A stretch of 64,000 nucleotides of DNA, from NCBI GenBank assembly GCA_951799405.1, contig OX637332.1, positions 19,101,001 to 19,165,000 on the forward strand. The letters run 5' to 3'. Position 1 is the stretch's first letter, and the number at the start of each line of letters is the position of its first letter. Below the pieces are notes generated by a model that was given only the letters and a program-made list of their open reading frames with translations, was not told the DNA's origin and made no database searches. The stretch is from Agapetus fuscipes. Lineage: Eukaryota; Arthropoda; Insecta; Trichoptera; Glossosomatidae. The position numbers were made by a program, and so were the translations under genes. Shown piece by piece: positions 22,140 through 34,267 of this stretch.

Positions 22140-23300
22140 TAAACCTTGCTTGGCTTAAAATATGATATTTTTTATTATTTGAAATTGTCACCTCAACACA
22201 ACTTATTTCCACAGAATCAATAAAAAATATCCTTTTTTTGGAAAAAACCTAAACTTGAAAAACAAACTGACAACTCATGAAAGACTTGCATACTTACTTA
22301 TTGTGTCTGTTTTTTTAATTACATGGAAAATTCAGTATTTAGGGGTTAGTTAGAGGAGACAATATGATAATAAATTAAATATAACACATACAAGCAATGC
22401 CTGCTTTTTGTTTACATATATTGATAATATCCAACTAGCAATTGATGTGCCGGGTTTGGAAATACATTTTTTGAAAATTTTATACACAACCTAGTAAAAA
22501 ACGTATAATTTTACAGAAAAAGTCAAGAGTTTTATAAAAAAAGAAAAACTAGCATTAAATATCATAACATTAGAATTTTTTTAAGTACGTAAACAAAGTT
22601 AAGTCAAATCTGCCTGGTGTGAAGATAAATGTTATGCCGTACTTGAGTACTTAGTAACTTAGCTATTTATAAAATTTGTACTTTAAGTAAAAAGTGACTG
22701 CTGTTGTATACAAAAAGCTTTCATACCACTCCTGTATTTAAAAAGTAAACATTTATTTCATTAACTTAGTTAAACAATTACTTCAGTTACATTTATTTCA
22801 ACATGCGTTTATTTAAAATGTAGTGAAACCTTTAAAAGACCTACTAGTCCCTTCAAAGTTAATTTTACTTGTCTTATTTTAATTGTAATTTATTAACTGT
22901 TTTCTTTAAGCATCTGTTAAAAGCTTAAACATCTTTGTTTGTTTTTCATATTTAAATTTTATTGTATTTAAATTAAAGTCAAATTTTTAATTCACAAATG
23001 TTGTTTTGATTGAATCCAAAAATAAAATTGGCAAATTAAAGGATATCCCAATTTTTATGGCATAAAAGATTGTTAGAAGAAAAAACCTGGAAAACGAAAA
23101 CACTGAAATATATTCTATATTCACTCAAACAATTAATTTTACCTCTGTCATTCAGTTTAACTTATTTGCAGATCAACCAAAAAAAGAAATATCAATAACA
23201 TGATTTCAGACTATTTTATCAGTTTATCTCCTTTACATAGTTTTAACAGTAGATGCCATATTTAAAAAAATATAGTCAAAAGAGTAAGTTAATTAATATT
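22140..23300. other. No recognisable gene
   Basis: Very AT-rich sequence. A short SINE-like trace (TGAGTAAACCTTGC) lies at its left edge near 22136-22150; nothing else was recognised. Confidence 0.45.
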
Positions 23301-23453
23301 AATCAAATTAACAAAGTTCCAATTCACTTTTTACAATTTTATTTCTGTCTAGCACTTTCGCCTACAAGGCATCATCAGGACAAATGATGATGATGAAAGT
23401 GCTAGACAGAAATAAAATTGTAAAAAGTGAATTGGAACTTTGTTAATTTGATT
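23301..23453. repeat. Perfect 59 bp inverted repeat with 35 bp loop
   Basis: Arms 23301-23359 and 23395-23453 are exact reverse complements. The loop holds GCCTACAAGGCATCATCAGG, a motif I associate with Penelope-type retroelement tails. It could form a long hairpin in DNA or RNA. Confidence 0.88.
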
Positions 23454-24991
23454 AGTATACAATGTACTTTCACTGTGTAAATCACCAAACCCTTAAAAAT
23501 ATGAAAAGAGTAAGTATTTATATATTTCAAACTTGAATATATTTTAACCGGTTTAAAAAAACGGCATACATACAGGATAGTCTGTTGGGTAATAATTTGT
23601 CTTGTTGATTAATCATTGAGAACACATCTTCAAAAAAGGTAAATAAATAAAATTGGAAAATTTTGAGATAATTTATTTCAATCATTATACATGTTAGCAT
23701 CTACAGTGGCACATGGATTGTAATGACCATGAGGCACATTTGAGCGAGGATGCTGTTTTGATAGTTGTGTAGACCCAAAGGTCTACCTATTGATGTAATG
23801 AATAAGCATTATTTTGTTTTTCTTCAACAAGATACTCTAATCTGTAACACAACCTGCATGACCTGATAATTTTTGCATTATCCATAGTGCTTCTTGTTCA
23901 AAATATAATAGAAAAACTACAAGCAAACCAACACAGTTAACTTCACTGTTAACTCTGAAAAGTTACATTTTACAAGATGATACTTGACTAAATTCATTAA
24001 GATCCATGTACGCCTGTAATTATGTTGCATCGTTAACTGCAACTAGTGAGAACCTTAAAAAAATAAGCATAAATATTTTTGAGATTTGTTATTTTTAAAA
24101 ATACATATTATGTTTTGAGTTGTGAACTCTTATCTTCTGTAGCCCTGCTATTGTTTTTTTTTTTTGCAAATGATTAATATGTTAATTTACTTATTTAGTT
24201 TTCAATTATTAGGACGAATATTAATTGAATGGTTGATTAAAAAATACACTAAGTACCATAGTTGTCAAATTGAGAAAAAGAGGAGAAAGTTTGCAATATT
24301 ATCAGCTACCTACCACAACGCGCACATTTCCAACATTTTGGCGTATACTGTTGATTGCCGTCCTTGATATTAAGTCCTTTTTTTAATTTCCAAATTCAAC
24401 TGGCAACGTTAAAATCAGTTTTTAACAAGTAAAAATACCTTGGCATATAGAACCAAACTGCATACTTGTTCAAAGTTGAATGTTTTGGTACTTGGTACAT
24501 TATATAAATCTACCATTCTCCACACAATTCTGTCCTCAGATTTGAATGCAAAAAGAAAATAAAAATATGTACTGCTTGATGTTTTGATAATAACTTTTAG
24601 GGACCCAAGCGGGACTATTTATTTAACAAATGTATATACAATGACTTTAATAAATTAATATATTCTACCCAGCAAAAGTGGTTTCAATGTAAAATTCTTT
24701 GATTGTTTCTACTATCATGAATTGTTATAATTTGCAACAAATATGTTTTTATAAGTGTTTTTAGGCTTTCATGGCCGGCTTCAGATGATGATGGAGACAT
24801 CATCATCATCATCATCAAATATGTTTTTATTTATTACTTCTATCTACGGTGCATTAATATTAGACATAGGATTTGTGCTTTCAGGATGAAACTGGACAAG
24901 GAAAGCTAGGATTTTTTCGAAAATGAGGTAAACATACGGAAACACAGAATGGCATTCATTGTATTTTCATACGAAACGCAACTAAAAAAAA
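23454..24991. other. No recognisable gene
   Basis: AT-rich DNA. A diverged tail with GGCCGGCTTCAGATGATGAT and a short CATCAT run lies near 24770-24815. No coding exon was recognised. Confidence 0.4.
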
Positions 24992-25312
24992 AACGCAACT
25001 AAGCTACACATATAGTGTAACTTCTTGCCGCTTTATCCCCGAAGCGGTCGCATGTGGTGATTTGAACCTATTTATTTTTACAGGTAAGGGGGCCGGCCTT
25101 ACGCCAACCACTTCAGTTGAAGTGGGGGTTTTCCAGCTCCCGAAAGAGCTGGTACTCATTTCTTGTGAAGGCTGAGTAAACCTTGCCGGTATTTATTTTG
25201 GGGTTTGAAATAAACACTGAAACGGGTTATCATTTCTGACACCCTCGGTGGGATTCGAACCCAAGCTCACGGCATGGAATGCAAGCACTCTACCAACTGA
25301 GCTATCGACCGG
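24992..25312 (-). repeat. tRNA-derived SINE, full-length copy
   Basis: On the minus strand a tRNA-like head (25245-25312, A box TAGCTCAGTTGG, B box GGTTCGAATCC) is followed by the body through TTTACTCAGCC, GAGCTGG and GGCCGGCCCCCTTACC to the 3' end TAGCTTAGTTGCG. The window holds at least five other members. Confidence 0.88.
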
Positions 25313-25882
25313 ACTATCCATAAATTAAAAAAAAATGCTTATTGTCACCCTTCTTATATAAATGAAGTCTGGACTTGAGCAATCACTGTTTGTTGTTCTT
25401 TATATTATTTTATTTTATTTTATCCATAGAATTAAACAGTGTTTTTTTACAGTGTTCTTATTTTAACAATAACAAGTACCTGTCAAGGTCTTTAATTAAA
25501 TTATAATTTCTTAATACTTTTGACTGATAGTTACATAAATAATAATTAGTAATAAAAAATTTATGACAACTTTATGAATATTTCTAAAATATAAAATTAA
25601 TAATCTCATACATATAAAAAATATGACTTAATAAAAAATAAATACATAATAAGGTAACAAGTTTTTTTAAAGATAATAATACAATAGGAAATACATAATA
25701 GGGAAGTAAATACAGTAATTCAGGCTGTTCTTATCTACACCTGTTATACACATTTAATTTGGTTTAATTTTAATACTTTTGGTTAAAACTTTGGATGATT
25801 AATGCACATTTTGCCTTCTAAATGGATAACAGCTAATACTAGAGTCGCATAGAATCAAAGACAACTATACAGGCTGTTTTCG

Positions 25883-26110
25883 GATGGCTGACCCCCATGC
25901 TATAAAAACTTGGTTCACTTTTGCCAATGCCATCCCAGCTTCAGGGAGAGACGGCAAGAGTTGCAAAGCTTATGTTCATGTGAGGTTTGTTTTATTTTGT
26001 ATGTACACATGCAGCACTTTTAAGTGTGAACTTACACGTGCTTGCTTGTGGATATGTTTTAAATATGAGCCTTGAATGTAAATATCTTTGCAACTTAGGT
26101 TATAGATAAA
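25883..26110 (+). repeat. R220 dispersed repeat, copy 7
   Basis: Diverged copy starting at GGCTGACCCCCATGCTATAA and ending in TTAGGTTATAGATAAA. Confidence 0.75.
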
Positions 26111-26840
26111 TATACAGAAACACAGAAAATTAGTCTCCTGTTTGCATATCAATCTAATTTGAAACAAATCTAGACTGTCACCATGGATTCTATAGAAATC
26201 AATAAATTTGAAGTGAGTTATTAATTTCTCACATTATTCAAACAAATCCAGAATTTTACTTTCCTTTCTTCAATATTTCAAAAACATTTTAAGTGCAAAA
26301 TAAATTGAAATTTTTCTACAAATTATTAGTGCATTTTTTTTAATACTATTAACATAATGAGTATGTTATACCGATTTCATTTGGTTTTAATTGTAACCTC
26401 CGAGATTTATTATAATTATAAAAAGCATAAGTTGAAACTATTCTCATAATTTTCTACAGATCCATAAGAAAGGTTTAAAAATACACAAATGAATGTCATC
26501 TATGATATAAAGTGAGCATTTTTTTAATACTCGAGTAGAACCCTAATTATTGAGAAGTGATAGAATGAAGTCGGAGGATAAAACCTTTTCTCTATGTATT
26601 AACATATCAAACTAGTAGTCAGGTTAAGAGAAACTATGTTAGTGTGTTAACTACTTACATAAAAGCTCATTTGAAATTATATTTCTAAACAGGCTAGTCT
26701 AGTTTGAATGCTACATGCGTCAAAAAGTAAGAGTAATTTTAAATTGCTTTAGGTTTTTTTACAATTATTTTGCTTTTACTGCATTTAAATATCATCAGTT
26801 AAGCATACATCACAAAAATTATACGTAAAACATCTTTCAT

Positions 26841-26977
26841 TTACTCTTTCCTTACTTTAGATACATTCTTATAATACCAAGCTGAAACAAGGATGGATGA
26901 ACTGAGAAATGTTGATATTCCGAAGTTCGACAGAAGATTCTTGTCGGCTGAGTCAAAGAAGACGGTGAAAATGCGAG
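26841..26977 (-). CDS. PQLC3: PQLC3-like exon 4 with stop
   Basis: Acceptor TTTTTCTGTAG. It encodes RIFTVFFDSADKNLLSNFG, a last helix (ISTFLSSSILVSAWYY) and the basic tail KNVSKVRKE before TAA. Confidence 0.92.
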
Positions 26978-29555
26978 CTACAGAAAAACATGAAGTATTA
27001 AAAATAGGAATGCTAAAATAAATTGATTGAATACTATCTGTACCCTGCCACCCCTTGTGGTGGCTCATCTGGTTGATCTTATTGTATCATGCTGCCATTC
27101 TGTTGGGGATGGTCAGTATATCCGTTGAAGTGTCTCCACTGTGTTGTGTCTTTGCACATTTGTTTTGGTCTAAGAATTTCTCTGTCATAAAGTGAAAATT
27201 GTTAAGGCATATTTCTGCTCTCACATCTTTTATTGCTCCATTTTTTTTTATACAGAAACCTAAGTGGGCGTGTACACAATAAGTTTTGTAAAATTCATTG
27301 CAATCTGTTCAGTAGTTTAGGAGTCTACAAGACAAACATTCATACATCGGTTTGATTTTATATAATAGATAACTATGTAAATGTAGTTTTAACTTACTGG
27401 CGTTGGTAAATGCAGATAGTGCCCAAGTCAAGAGAGACACAGCATTAGCATTCTTGGTACTAAGAATTTCCCACAAAAATATGATCTTGCTTGAGGCACT
27501 AATAGGAGTGCAGAAAGGCTGAAAAGTAAACAATTTAATGGTATATGAACTTGTTAGTGTATGTGCCAATCAATGGTAACCTCATTTCAAATGGAGCCAG
27601 AGTGAAAAAAAAGATCAAGTTATCCAAATGTGTGGCTACACAAATAACTTAATAAATTTGGTTTTTGTTGATAAGAACCCTATTCACATAGACCTGTGAT
27701 TTCACCCCGCAACTAATCTGCACAAATTGTTAATTAGTTAAGTACATTATATCATAAGTCAATGGTTCAGAATCTATCTCAAAAGTTACACTTCAACAAA
27801 ACAAACAAAAAGGTAACCAGTGCAAGTAAATAAGAAAAATATTTTTTTATAAGTTGTATAATGTTAATTAAATTTATCTCTAAGTTTGGTTTACATTTTC
27901 ATACATTAAGCCAGGGCTTCCAAAACTATCTTCAAAACGCTTCAGGGCCTCCCATGGGTGTCGCGTGTTGATGCAACCGGGTCAACATAGTGTTTTTCTG
28001 ATAACCTGTTACTAGCCTAGAATTAAAATTGGTAAGTAAGTTTGGGGGCTGGGTTGAGGGGCGTCATATAAAAATAGCCAAGTCCCAGGAGCGTCACAGT
28101 ACAAATAAGTTTGGGAAGCCCTGCATTAAGCTATAGTCAGATTTTTTCCATGTATATGTATGGATGGTGAGGTCACTCAGTCAAGGATGACATCATTCTC
28201 TAGGTTTACTTATATTTTACAACATAAACAATAAACATGTAAAGTTTCAACTTACAATCACAAACATGAGTATTGATGCTGGCAGGATTCCCATAGCAAA
28301 GACAATCACCAGAGTAAAGTATGCGACAGCTGTAGATTGAATGTACAGCTCCTCAAGTAAGTTCATGTACTTCAATACTAAGTAAATCAGGACTATTTCT
28401 TGCACCAAGATGATTGGATACTCAAGATAAGAAAGCAGGCTGTATCCATTGCAATAGTTGTAGAGACATGTCGTAGTGTAACTGAAATGTTTGAAAATAC
28501 AGATTTTTCAGTATGATGATTGAATCAATTGACTTTTTTCATTGGCGCCGTTTCGTGACATTGAATAGATTGGTTTTTAGATGCCTCTTGAAATGATTGC
28601 TGTCGGAAATTTCTTGAACCACGGAGCATGCCCTTGAAGCCGCCACTGCAAAAGTACGTTTATCAAACACTGTTGCAGACTTGTGCAAAGGCTCACTGAC
28701 CAATGTTTTGGCACCACTTTCCGCAGAGCGCAAACTCGATTGTCTGCTATTCAAACCAGTTTTCTTAATGAGTTTCGCGAGGTACAGTGGTGTCCTCTTA
28801 TAGTGCCCTAGGTGTAATTGTTTACACTTAATGCGCTTTGGAACATAAAGCCAATGCAGCTTCCGCAACAGAAGTGAGTGAGTACTCCTTATAAATAAGT
28901 CGAGAACTGCATCTAGTCTAGCTGCATCATGAGCTACTGAGCTCATATTGAACGATATATTGATGCTGGAGAGATGTTTTCCAGGATCCTTTGTCGTGGT
29001 CTGTGGGAGCTGGAGCTTCCGTACGTTTCGCCCATGTCTACGATGGGCTTCTTTAGCATGAAAGTGAAATGATAAAGATAGAGTGATGTAAATTTAATAT
29101 GAACAAATAAACCCGGGAGAAAAGTATTAAGCATCGGAAGCCAGCTCTGAAAGCCTAAAAACATTTCTTACTGGTAGTATATAATGTTGTTTCGTTATTC
29201 TGAGAATTAGTTTTTACATATTAGTATCATATCTTCTTGTTTTTTTCCAGTGAAATGCTTTGCATGTCTGTAGGTATTTAATTAAAGACTTTGTGAGCTT
29301 TTATAACCCATACTTTACTTACATTAAATTATAATTCCTTTTTCCACCTGCTTCAGAACACTATTGGGCTACAAAAAAAACTATTTCAAAAGGTTCATAC
29401 CTGAATAGCTCTAAAGAGAGTCCTTTGAGATTCATTCCTTCGGCAGATTTTAATTTTAGCAAAGTCATTATTTGAGGTACTTTTAATATCAGGCAGGATC
29501 CAATTGTTATAAGACTAAGAAAGTCTGAAATCAATTGGATGATTGGGTCCGCCAT
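26841..29555 (-). CDS. PQLC3: PQ-loop membrane protein, SLC66A3/PQLC3-like
   Basis: Four coding exons on the minus strand give a 212-residue protein: 29401-29555, 28256-28481, 27398-27518 and 26841-26977, all with GT-AG junctions and matching phases. The first PQ loop is LKVPQIMTLLKLKSAEGMNL (PQ at residues 27-28). The second loop (PISASSKIIFLWEILS, then NANAVSLLTWALSAFTNA) has SK where the first has PQ. Hydrophobic segments fit the seven-helix layout of PQ-loop proteins, and the length fits the family. The family sits in organelle membranes; the exact substrate of this branch is not established. Introns carry a hAT-type MITE (27912-28123) and LINE and Penelope-like debris (28539-29165). An AG at 29580-29581 suggests a spliced 5' UTR. 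Confidence 0.92.
27398..27518 (-). CDS. PQLC3: PQLC3-like exon 3
   Basis: Acceptor TTTACTTTTCAG and donor GCCA/GTAAGT. It encodes the second loop, from PFCTPISASSKIIFLW to LSAFTNA. Confidence 0.92.
27912..28123. mobile_element. 212 bp hAT-type MITE
   Basis: Terminal inverted repeats CAGGGCTTCCAAAACT and AGTTTGGGAAGCCCTG are flanked by a perfect 8 bp duplication CATTAAGC (27904-27911 and 28124-28131). An 8 bp duplication with CAGGG-type ends is typical of hAT elements. It has no coding capacity and lies in the second intron of the PQLC3-like gene. Confidence 0.92.
28256..28481 (-). CDS. PQLC3: PQLC3-like exon 2
   Basis: Acceptor AAACATTTCAG and donor GTGATT/GTAAG. It encodes SYTTTCLYNYCNGYSLLSY, an acidic-flanked helix IILVQEIVLIYLVLKYM, and VIVFAMGILPASILMFVI. 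Confidence 0.92.
28539..28946 (-). pseudogene. LINE reverse transcriptase C-terminal fragment (CR1/L2-like)
   Basis: A 135-codon open frame contains LHWLYVPKRIKCKQLHL, SLRSAESGAKTLVSEP, and AVAASRACSVVQEI followed by FKRHLKTNLFN. This is the familiar tail of CR1/L2-type LINE polymerases (short-loop region then FKxxLKTxLF). The catalytic domain is absent, so it is a 5'-truncated insertion. It lies in PQLC3-like intron 1 in the same orientation as the host gene. Confidence 0.75.
28965..29165 (-). repeat. Penelope-like tail segment
   Basis: GATGTTTTCCAGGATCC and CTACGATGGGCTTCTTTAGC match the inverted-repeat module at 14676-14760. It adjoins the LINE fragment. Assignment to Penelope-like elements is by resemblance. 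Confidence 0.4.
29401..29555 (-). CDS. PQLC3: PQLC3-like exon 1 (coding)
   Basis: ATG at 29553-29555. It encodes MADPIIQLISDF through LSLELF and ends CTATTCAG/GTATGA. A possible UTR acceptor lies 24 bp upstream of the ATG. Confidence 0.92.
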
Positions 29556-29581
29556 GATAAATACTTTCTGAATACTGCTCT

Positions 29582-30677
29582 GAAATTAAAAGTGCATTTA
29601 TTAAACCAATATCATTTTTCTTAGAGCCAGAGTAAAACAGGTAATAACAAATAATTGTGCATGTAAATTAATTCAAGGTTGTCATTTTAATGCCTTATTA
29701 TAAATACGCACTCAATGGTATAAAATGTTTACTGAGTGGAATATCAATAATAAAATTGTCAATACATTATAAACATCTTTTCATAAAAATGAATTAATCT
29801 TTACATAATCATTTAATACAACCAGAAAGAATCAGATGACAAAAAAATTAAATGATGATGATTACGTATGTGCTATTGTCTGTTTTGTTAAATCATCTTT
29901 TATAATACGACATATCAATAACTTATGTAAAATTGAAGCAGCAATCCAAAGTTACGCAATAGTTAGAACAAAACTTCTTCTTCTTCTTATTACTTCTTAT
30001 TTTCAAATTTCATTTAAATCATTTCAGAAGCATTTAGAAGGCTTCGATTGAATTTTAACTGCAATCAAGGCAATTGAAGCATGTTAAAAATGAAAATTTG
30101 GATATTAGACAAAGTGTTATGAAAGGTTTTACTTAATTGTAGCCTTTTTAAGGTAACCAACTTGCTCACCACATAATAGAGTTTTTCTACTCCCATTTGG
30201 TAATTTACTAATTACAAAACGGCTAATGCAATCACAATGCCATACATTTCTACACCCGTTGCATAATGTTACATTATGCAACCGGTAACCGTGTTAAAAT
30301 GAACATGTGCGCATGCGCATTGTCAGAATTGGAACCATTTTTTAATTTCAAATGTCAACCTTGTATGGGGGTATGAAGACCTGTCAATCCAAGATGGCCG
30401 CAAGCGATCAGCTGATTAGGCTTCATGCAATATTAGTGATATTCGGTAGGTAGGAATTACCGTGGTGATGAGACTTTCAGCCCTGTTCAGATGAAAATAA
30501 ATAAGTATATTTTATGTGTAGAGTCAAATAAAAATTGTTAATAGTGCTAAAATTTATCGAATTTATTTATCGGATTGCTCCAAATAAAGCTTTCCTTTTT
30601 TCAATGGAAAATAAAAGGCTTGAAAGGAAAACAATACAAAAAATTTCACCGCAAAAAATAAACAAACTCAAATGTTA
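29582..30677. other. Upstream region of the PQLC3-like gene
   Basis: Mostly AT-rich. A less AT-rich patch at about 30250-30430 includes ATGCGCATGCGCATT-like sequence and CAAGATGGCCGC, possible promoter material, but no transcription start could be fixed. Confidence 0.3.
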
Positions 30678-30906
30678 CTTGGTTAATAGGTGAGTATCAG
30701 GTTGATCACCTATGCTGTACAAATTTGGTTCACCTGCCAATACAACTGCAGGGCATATGTTTATTTGAGTTTTGGGTTTGAATGTTTAAGCTTATATGCA
30801 GGATGTAAAAGCGCGACCTTATACATATGTGTCGGCTTGTGGGCATGAATTCAATATGAAACCTAAATATAATTTATTTTTACAACTTAGGTTAGATTAG
30901 ATAATC
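30678..30906 (+). repeat. R220 dispersed repeat, copy 8 (diverged)
   Basis: Old copy with the recognisable order TGGTTCACCTGCCAATAC, then AAGCGCGACCTTATACATAT, and the tail TTAGGTTAGATTAGAT. Confidence 0.65.
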
Positions 30907-31028
30907 GAAGGGAATGATAAATCATTTTGACAAAGGTAAGGTTTTAATTACTTCAAATGGACGAGTACATTATAATGACTATTATTCACTATTTTGTTAA
31001 TTCTCTCATGGTCGTAGAAAAAGTATTG

Positions 31029-31150
31029 TATGCCACTGCACGTAATTAGTCTTTGTAACACTCGTGCTTTCTATTGTGCCATTCGGCTGCGCCTCATGGC
31101 ACAAACTAGCACTCGTGTTAAAAAGACTATCATTACTTGGCAGTGGCATA
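31029..31150. repeat. Imperfect hairpin MITE-like repeat
   Basis: TATGCCACTGCACGTAATTA at the left is inverted as CATTACTTGGCAGTGGCATA at the right. AACACTCGTGCT and AGCACTCGTGTT pair inside, and TGTGCCAT/ATGGCACA forms a central stem. Confidence 0.7.
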
Positions 31151-32221
31151 AATAACTATTAATAAATTGATTATGATACCAACAGAATATTGAGAATAAA
31201 GTAAGTTCTCAAGAAACAGTTCGTGTAAAACCCAATTTACTTATTTTATTACATTTTTTAAACAAGTTACAAGGCTTTATAAGACAAGTAGGTTTAACAA
31301 AGAGATATAAGACATCGGCTACATCGCTAACGAAACATCGAGAAATATGTCACTCATAACGGTTTGTCTAAAATATAAAAAGATTAATTACTTAACTGTG
31401 TAGTAACTGTGTAGTAAAGTAAGTAATTATTTTTGTAACAAAAAAGTCATCGGATTCTTATATTCTTTTCTTGTAATTCAATATTTACTTATTGTAAATA
31501 TGATTTTTTTTGCTGATAAAAAATGTGCAGAGTAGGTAGGTATAATGTGTTTAAAATCTTTTTAAGATAAAGAAATGTATTTTGTGTGCACAATAAAATA
31601 TTATACTTACACCGTTTTCAGGAGCAAGTTAGATACTAAAATTATCTACCTACCTGATTCTTATGTAGTAATATCCCTACAATTATCTACATGAAGTTGA
31701 ATCATTGATTCTACCTAATCTCAAGCTTAGAAATAAGAATAGTGAACACCTGTTTGAATAGTTTAAATTAAATGATGGAAAACTACAACTATTCATCCAT
31801 GAAGTTGAAGGCTAAGAAACATATTTGTAAATATTACAAATCTGGCGGGAAAAATGATTAAATATCTGTCATAAACAGAGTATTTTCAATATCAATTGTG
31901 AGCTATCCTTTGAATATTATACCCCACTAATAAATCAATCCTCTCCTATTAACCTTGAGATTAAATTAAATCTATCATGATGTGATTGTTTCAGTTATCA
32001 CCGGGAAATGTTAAATTAAAAATCACTGTAGTTCACCGTTGATCTAATAAATGAAAGGTTACCTGTCAAATGAAGAGCTGGGTACAATGGCTGGGTATTT
32101 ATAAACTGCTATGTCTTTGCCAAAGTGCTGTGATAAATTTGAAAAACACAATCCCCTGCGAAAATACAGATAGCTGTGAAGCTGTGAACACTGTAGCACC
32201 ACTGTGATACAAACCGTCAAT
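31151..32221. other. No recognisable gene
   Basis: AT-rich intergenic sequence with no supported exon. Confidence 0.4.
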
Positions 32222-32229
32222 GTGACAGC

Positions 32230-33165
32230 TAGGGATGAGCAATATATATCGATTTAAAAGTACCGATATTTTTATCGATATTATTATATGTATTAGCAAA
32301 TGTGACTTTTCTCCCCACACTTTCAAGGCAACATTTTTACGTAGCAAATCGCATGTTTCCTCCTCCCCCCGTCGACAAATGTTCTGTACAAAAAAACAAC
32401 CTGCGACCGATATTTTTTTGAAACACGTTTCTACTCCCCCCTCCCCACCACAGATTTGCTACCCAAAAATTTCGAAATTTTGAGGCGTTACCCGCCCGAT
32501 ATTTAGCCCGCCCGTTAGCGACCGATATTTTTTTTGGAAAATTTCTTTTGAAACGCGTTTCTATCCCCCCCCCCCCCCCCCCCCCCCCCCGACGACTGAT
32601 TAAGTACCCAAAAAGTTCGTAGTTAAGTAGGATAACGAAATTTTTAAGTACTGAATATGAAATAAATGTTTATAATACTATGATTAAACCTCATTGCTCA
32701 ACAATTATGTACATGGCAAATAAATAATTATCTAAATTTGTTCCAAAAATTACAAAATAAAGCGATGAGAATGATTTTAAATTAGAAGAATCAGATAAAA
32801 GTAAAAACAGTGAAATATGACAGAGGAGTTGTGCACAGAGGATTTGATGAATATAAGAAAGTACCAGCGGAAATCAAGCAAACTACTGACGTAATTAAAT
32901 TTAAGAAGAAAGCTGTCAGGTTCCTACTCGCACAGCGTCTCTGACATAACTGTTTTTGTTTTGACTTGATATGTAGTTGCTTAAATTAGCATTATTTTGC
33001 TACAATAAAAAAAAAAAAAAAAAAAAAAACAAAACAAATTTCGAAATCTTAAGACGTTACCAGCCAGCGACCGACAAATGTCTAGGAAAAAATATCGATA
33101 TATCGATATTCTTTCTTCGATATTGTTTAAAAATATCGATATTTTTTTTCATTTGCCCATCCCTA
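32230..33165. mobile_element. 936 bp hAT-type non-autonomous element
   Basis: Ends are TAGGGATGAGCAA and TTTGCCCATCCCTA in inverted orientation. A perfect 8 bp duplication GTGACAGC flanks them (32222-32229 and 33166-33173). TATCGATA-rich sub-terminal sequence lies at both ends. Inside are repeated CGACCGATATTTTTTT modules, a run of 26 C at 32565-32590, and a nested LINE fragment. No transposase is encoded. Confidence 0.9.
32620..33029 (+). mobile_element. 5'-truncated LINE fragment with poly(A), nested in the hAT element
   Basis: It translates to a polymerase C-terminal trace with QNKAMRMILN, then GVVHRGFDEYKKVPAEIKQ and FKKKAVRFLLAQRL before a stop. A 3' UTR and an A run of about 20 bases end it. 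Typical of a target-primed, 5'-truncated LINE insertion. The left boundary is approximate. Confidence 0.7.
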
Positions 33166-33173
33166 GTGACAGC

Positions 33174-34267
33174 GGATTCAGAACCGGTCAGAGCTACCAA
33201 CATAAACATAATGGCGGAAATTTTACAGATTTCGAATGCTACCAATAGAGAAAAAGTAACAAATTAATGTTCCAAAATTCGAAAGACAAAGGATTTTAAT
33301 GGTTCTGGTTGTATTGGTTTTATTTTTCTTCCAACCGAATTTTTACTTTACTGATATATACGTCTATTTTTGCTAATATTATAGTATGGGAAACTATTAT
33401 TAAGCGGTTATCCTTGCAAGGTTACCAATTACCAAGGTAATCGAAAATTAATCAGCAGAAACTTTGTAAAACTCATACTGATGATCAAAATTGGTCAAAC
33501 TCACTATTTCTATTTGTTTTATTAACAAATGAGTCCCTTAAAAGCAAACACGCCACTGTCCATCAAACTCACATTCTATTTATATTTTTAAAAACATGCA
33601 AAGTTTATAAAATCTTTAATAAATATACCATACCTTTTACATATTATGTATTTTTTGCATTAAAGTAATCTAAATGACTAAATTAGATGATTTTGTGATT
33701 CAAAAGTCATTTGTGTTTTTTTTATGTACCTACAGTGGAGTGTTTGAATTAGTAGAATCAAACAGTCTTTTTCCATATTTAAAAAAAAATACTAAAAAGA
33801 TTGTCATAACTGTCACAAGAAAGAGAGTTCTTTAAAATCTTTTATGAATAATAAGGGGAAAAAACATATTTTTTTTACCTGAAACACAACTCTGAACAGA
33901 TTTGGTTGTGGGAACACTGCCCCAAAAAAAATGTTATTACGGAATAAACAAATTTTCCAATGATATTTTATGATCTAGGTACTACTTTATCAACTATTAT
34001 CAGTTGAACCTGGTCATCTGCAGATAATATTCTCAAAATTGAAATACCTAGATTGCACTCTTTAAGAAAAAAGTTCTGAGTTCTATTTTGCCATTGATTT
34101 AATAATATAATGTATTTTGCCCTCGTAAATGAAAATAGAAACTCAGTAACTTAAATTACTTAATTAGTTGGTAACTTTCACTTACAGTAACCACTCACAT
34201 GCTGTATTCCTTTGTTTTTTTTTATTATTACAAACTAAACATATTTCTTGATTATTTGGTTTATAAC
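33174..34267. other. No recognisable gene
   Basis: AT-rich sequence, no supported feature. Confidence 0.4.

Noticed and set aside
23301..23453. CRISPR-like repeat
   Set aside because: One inverted pair only, no spaced direct repeats, and the genome is eukaryotic.
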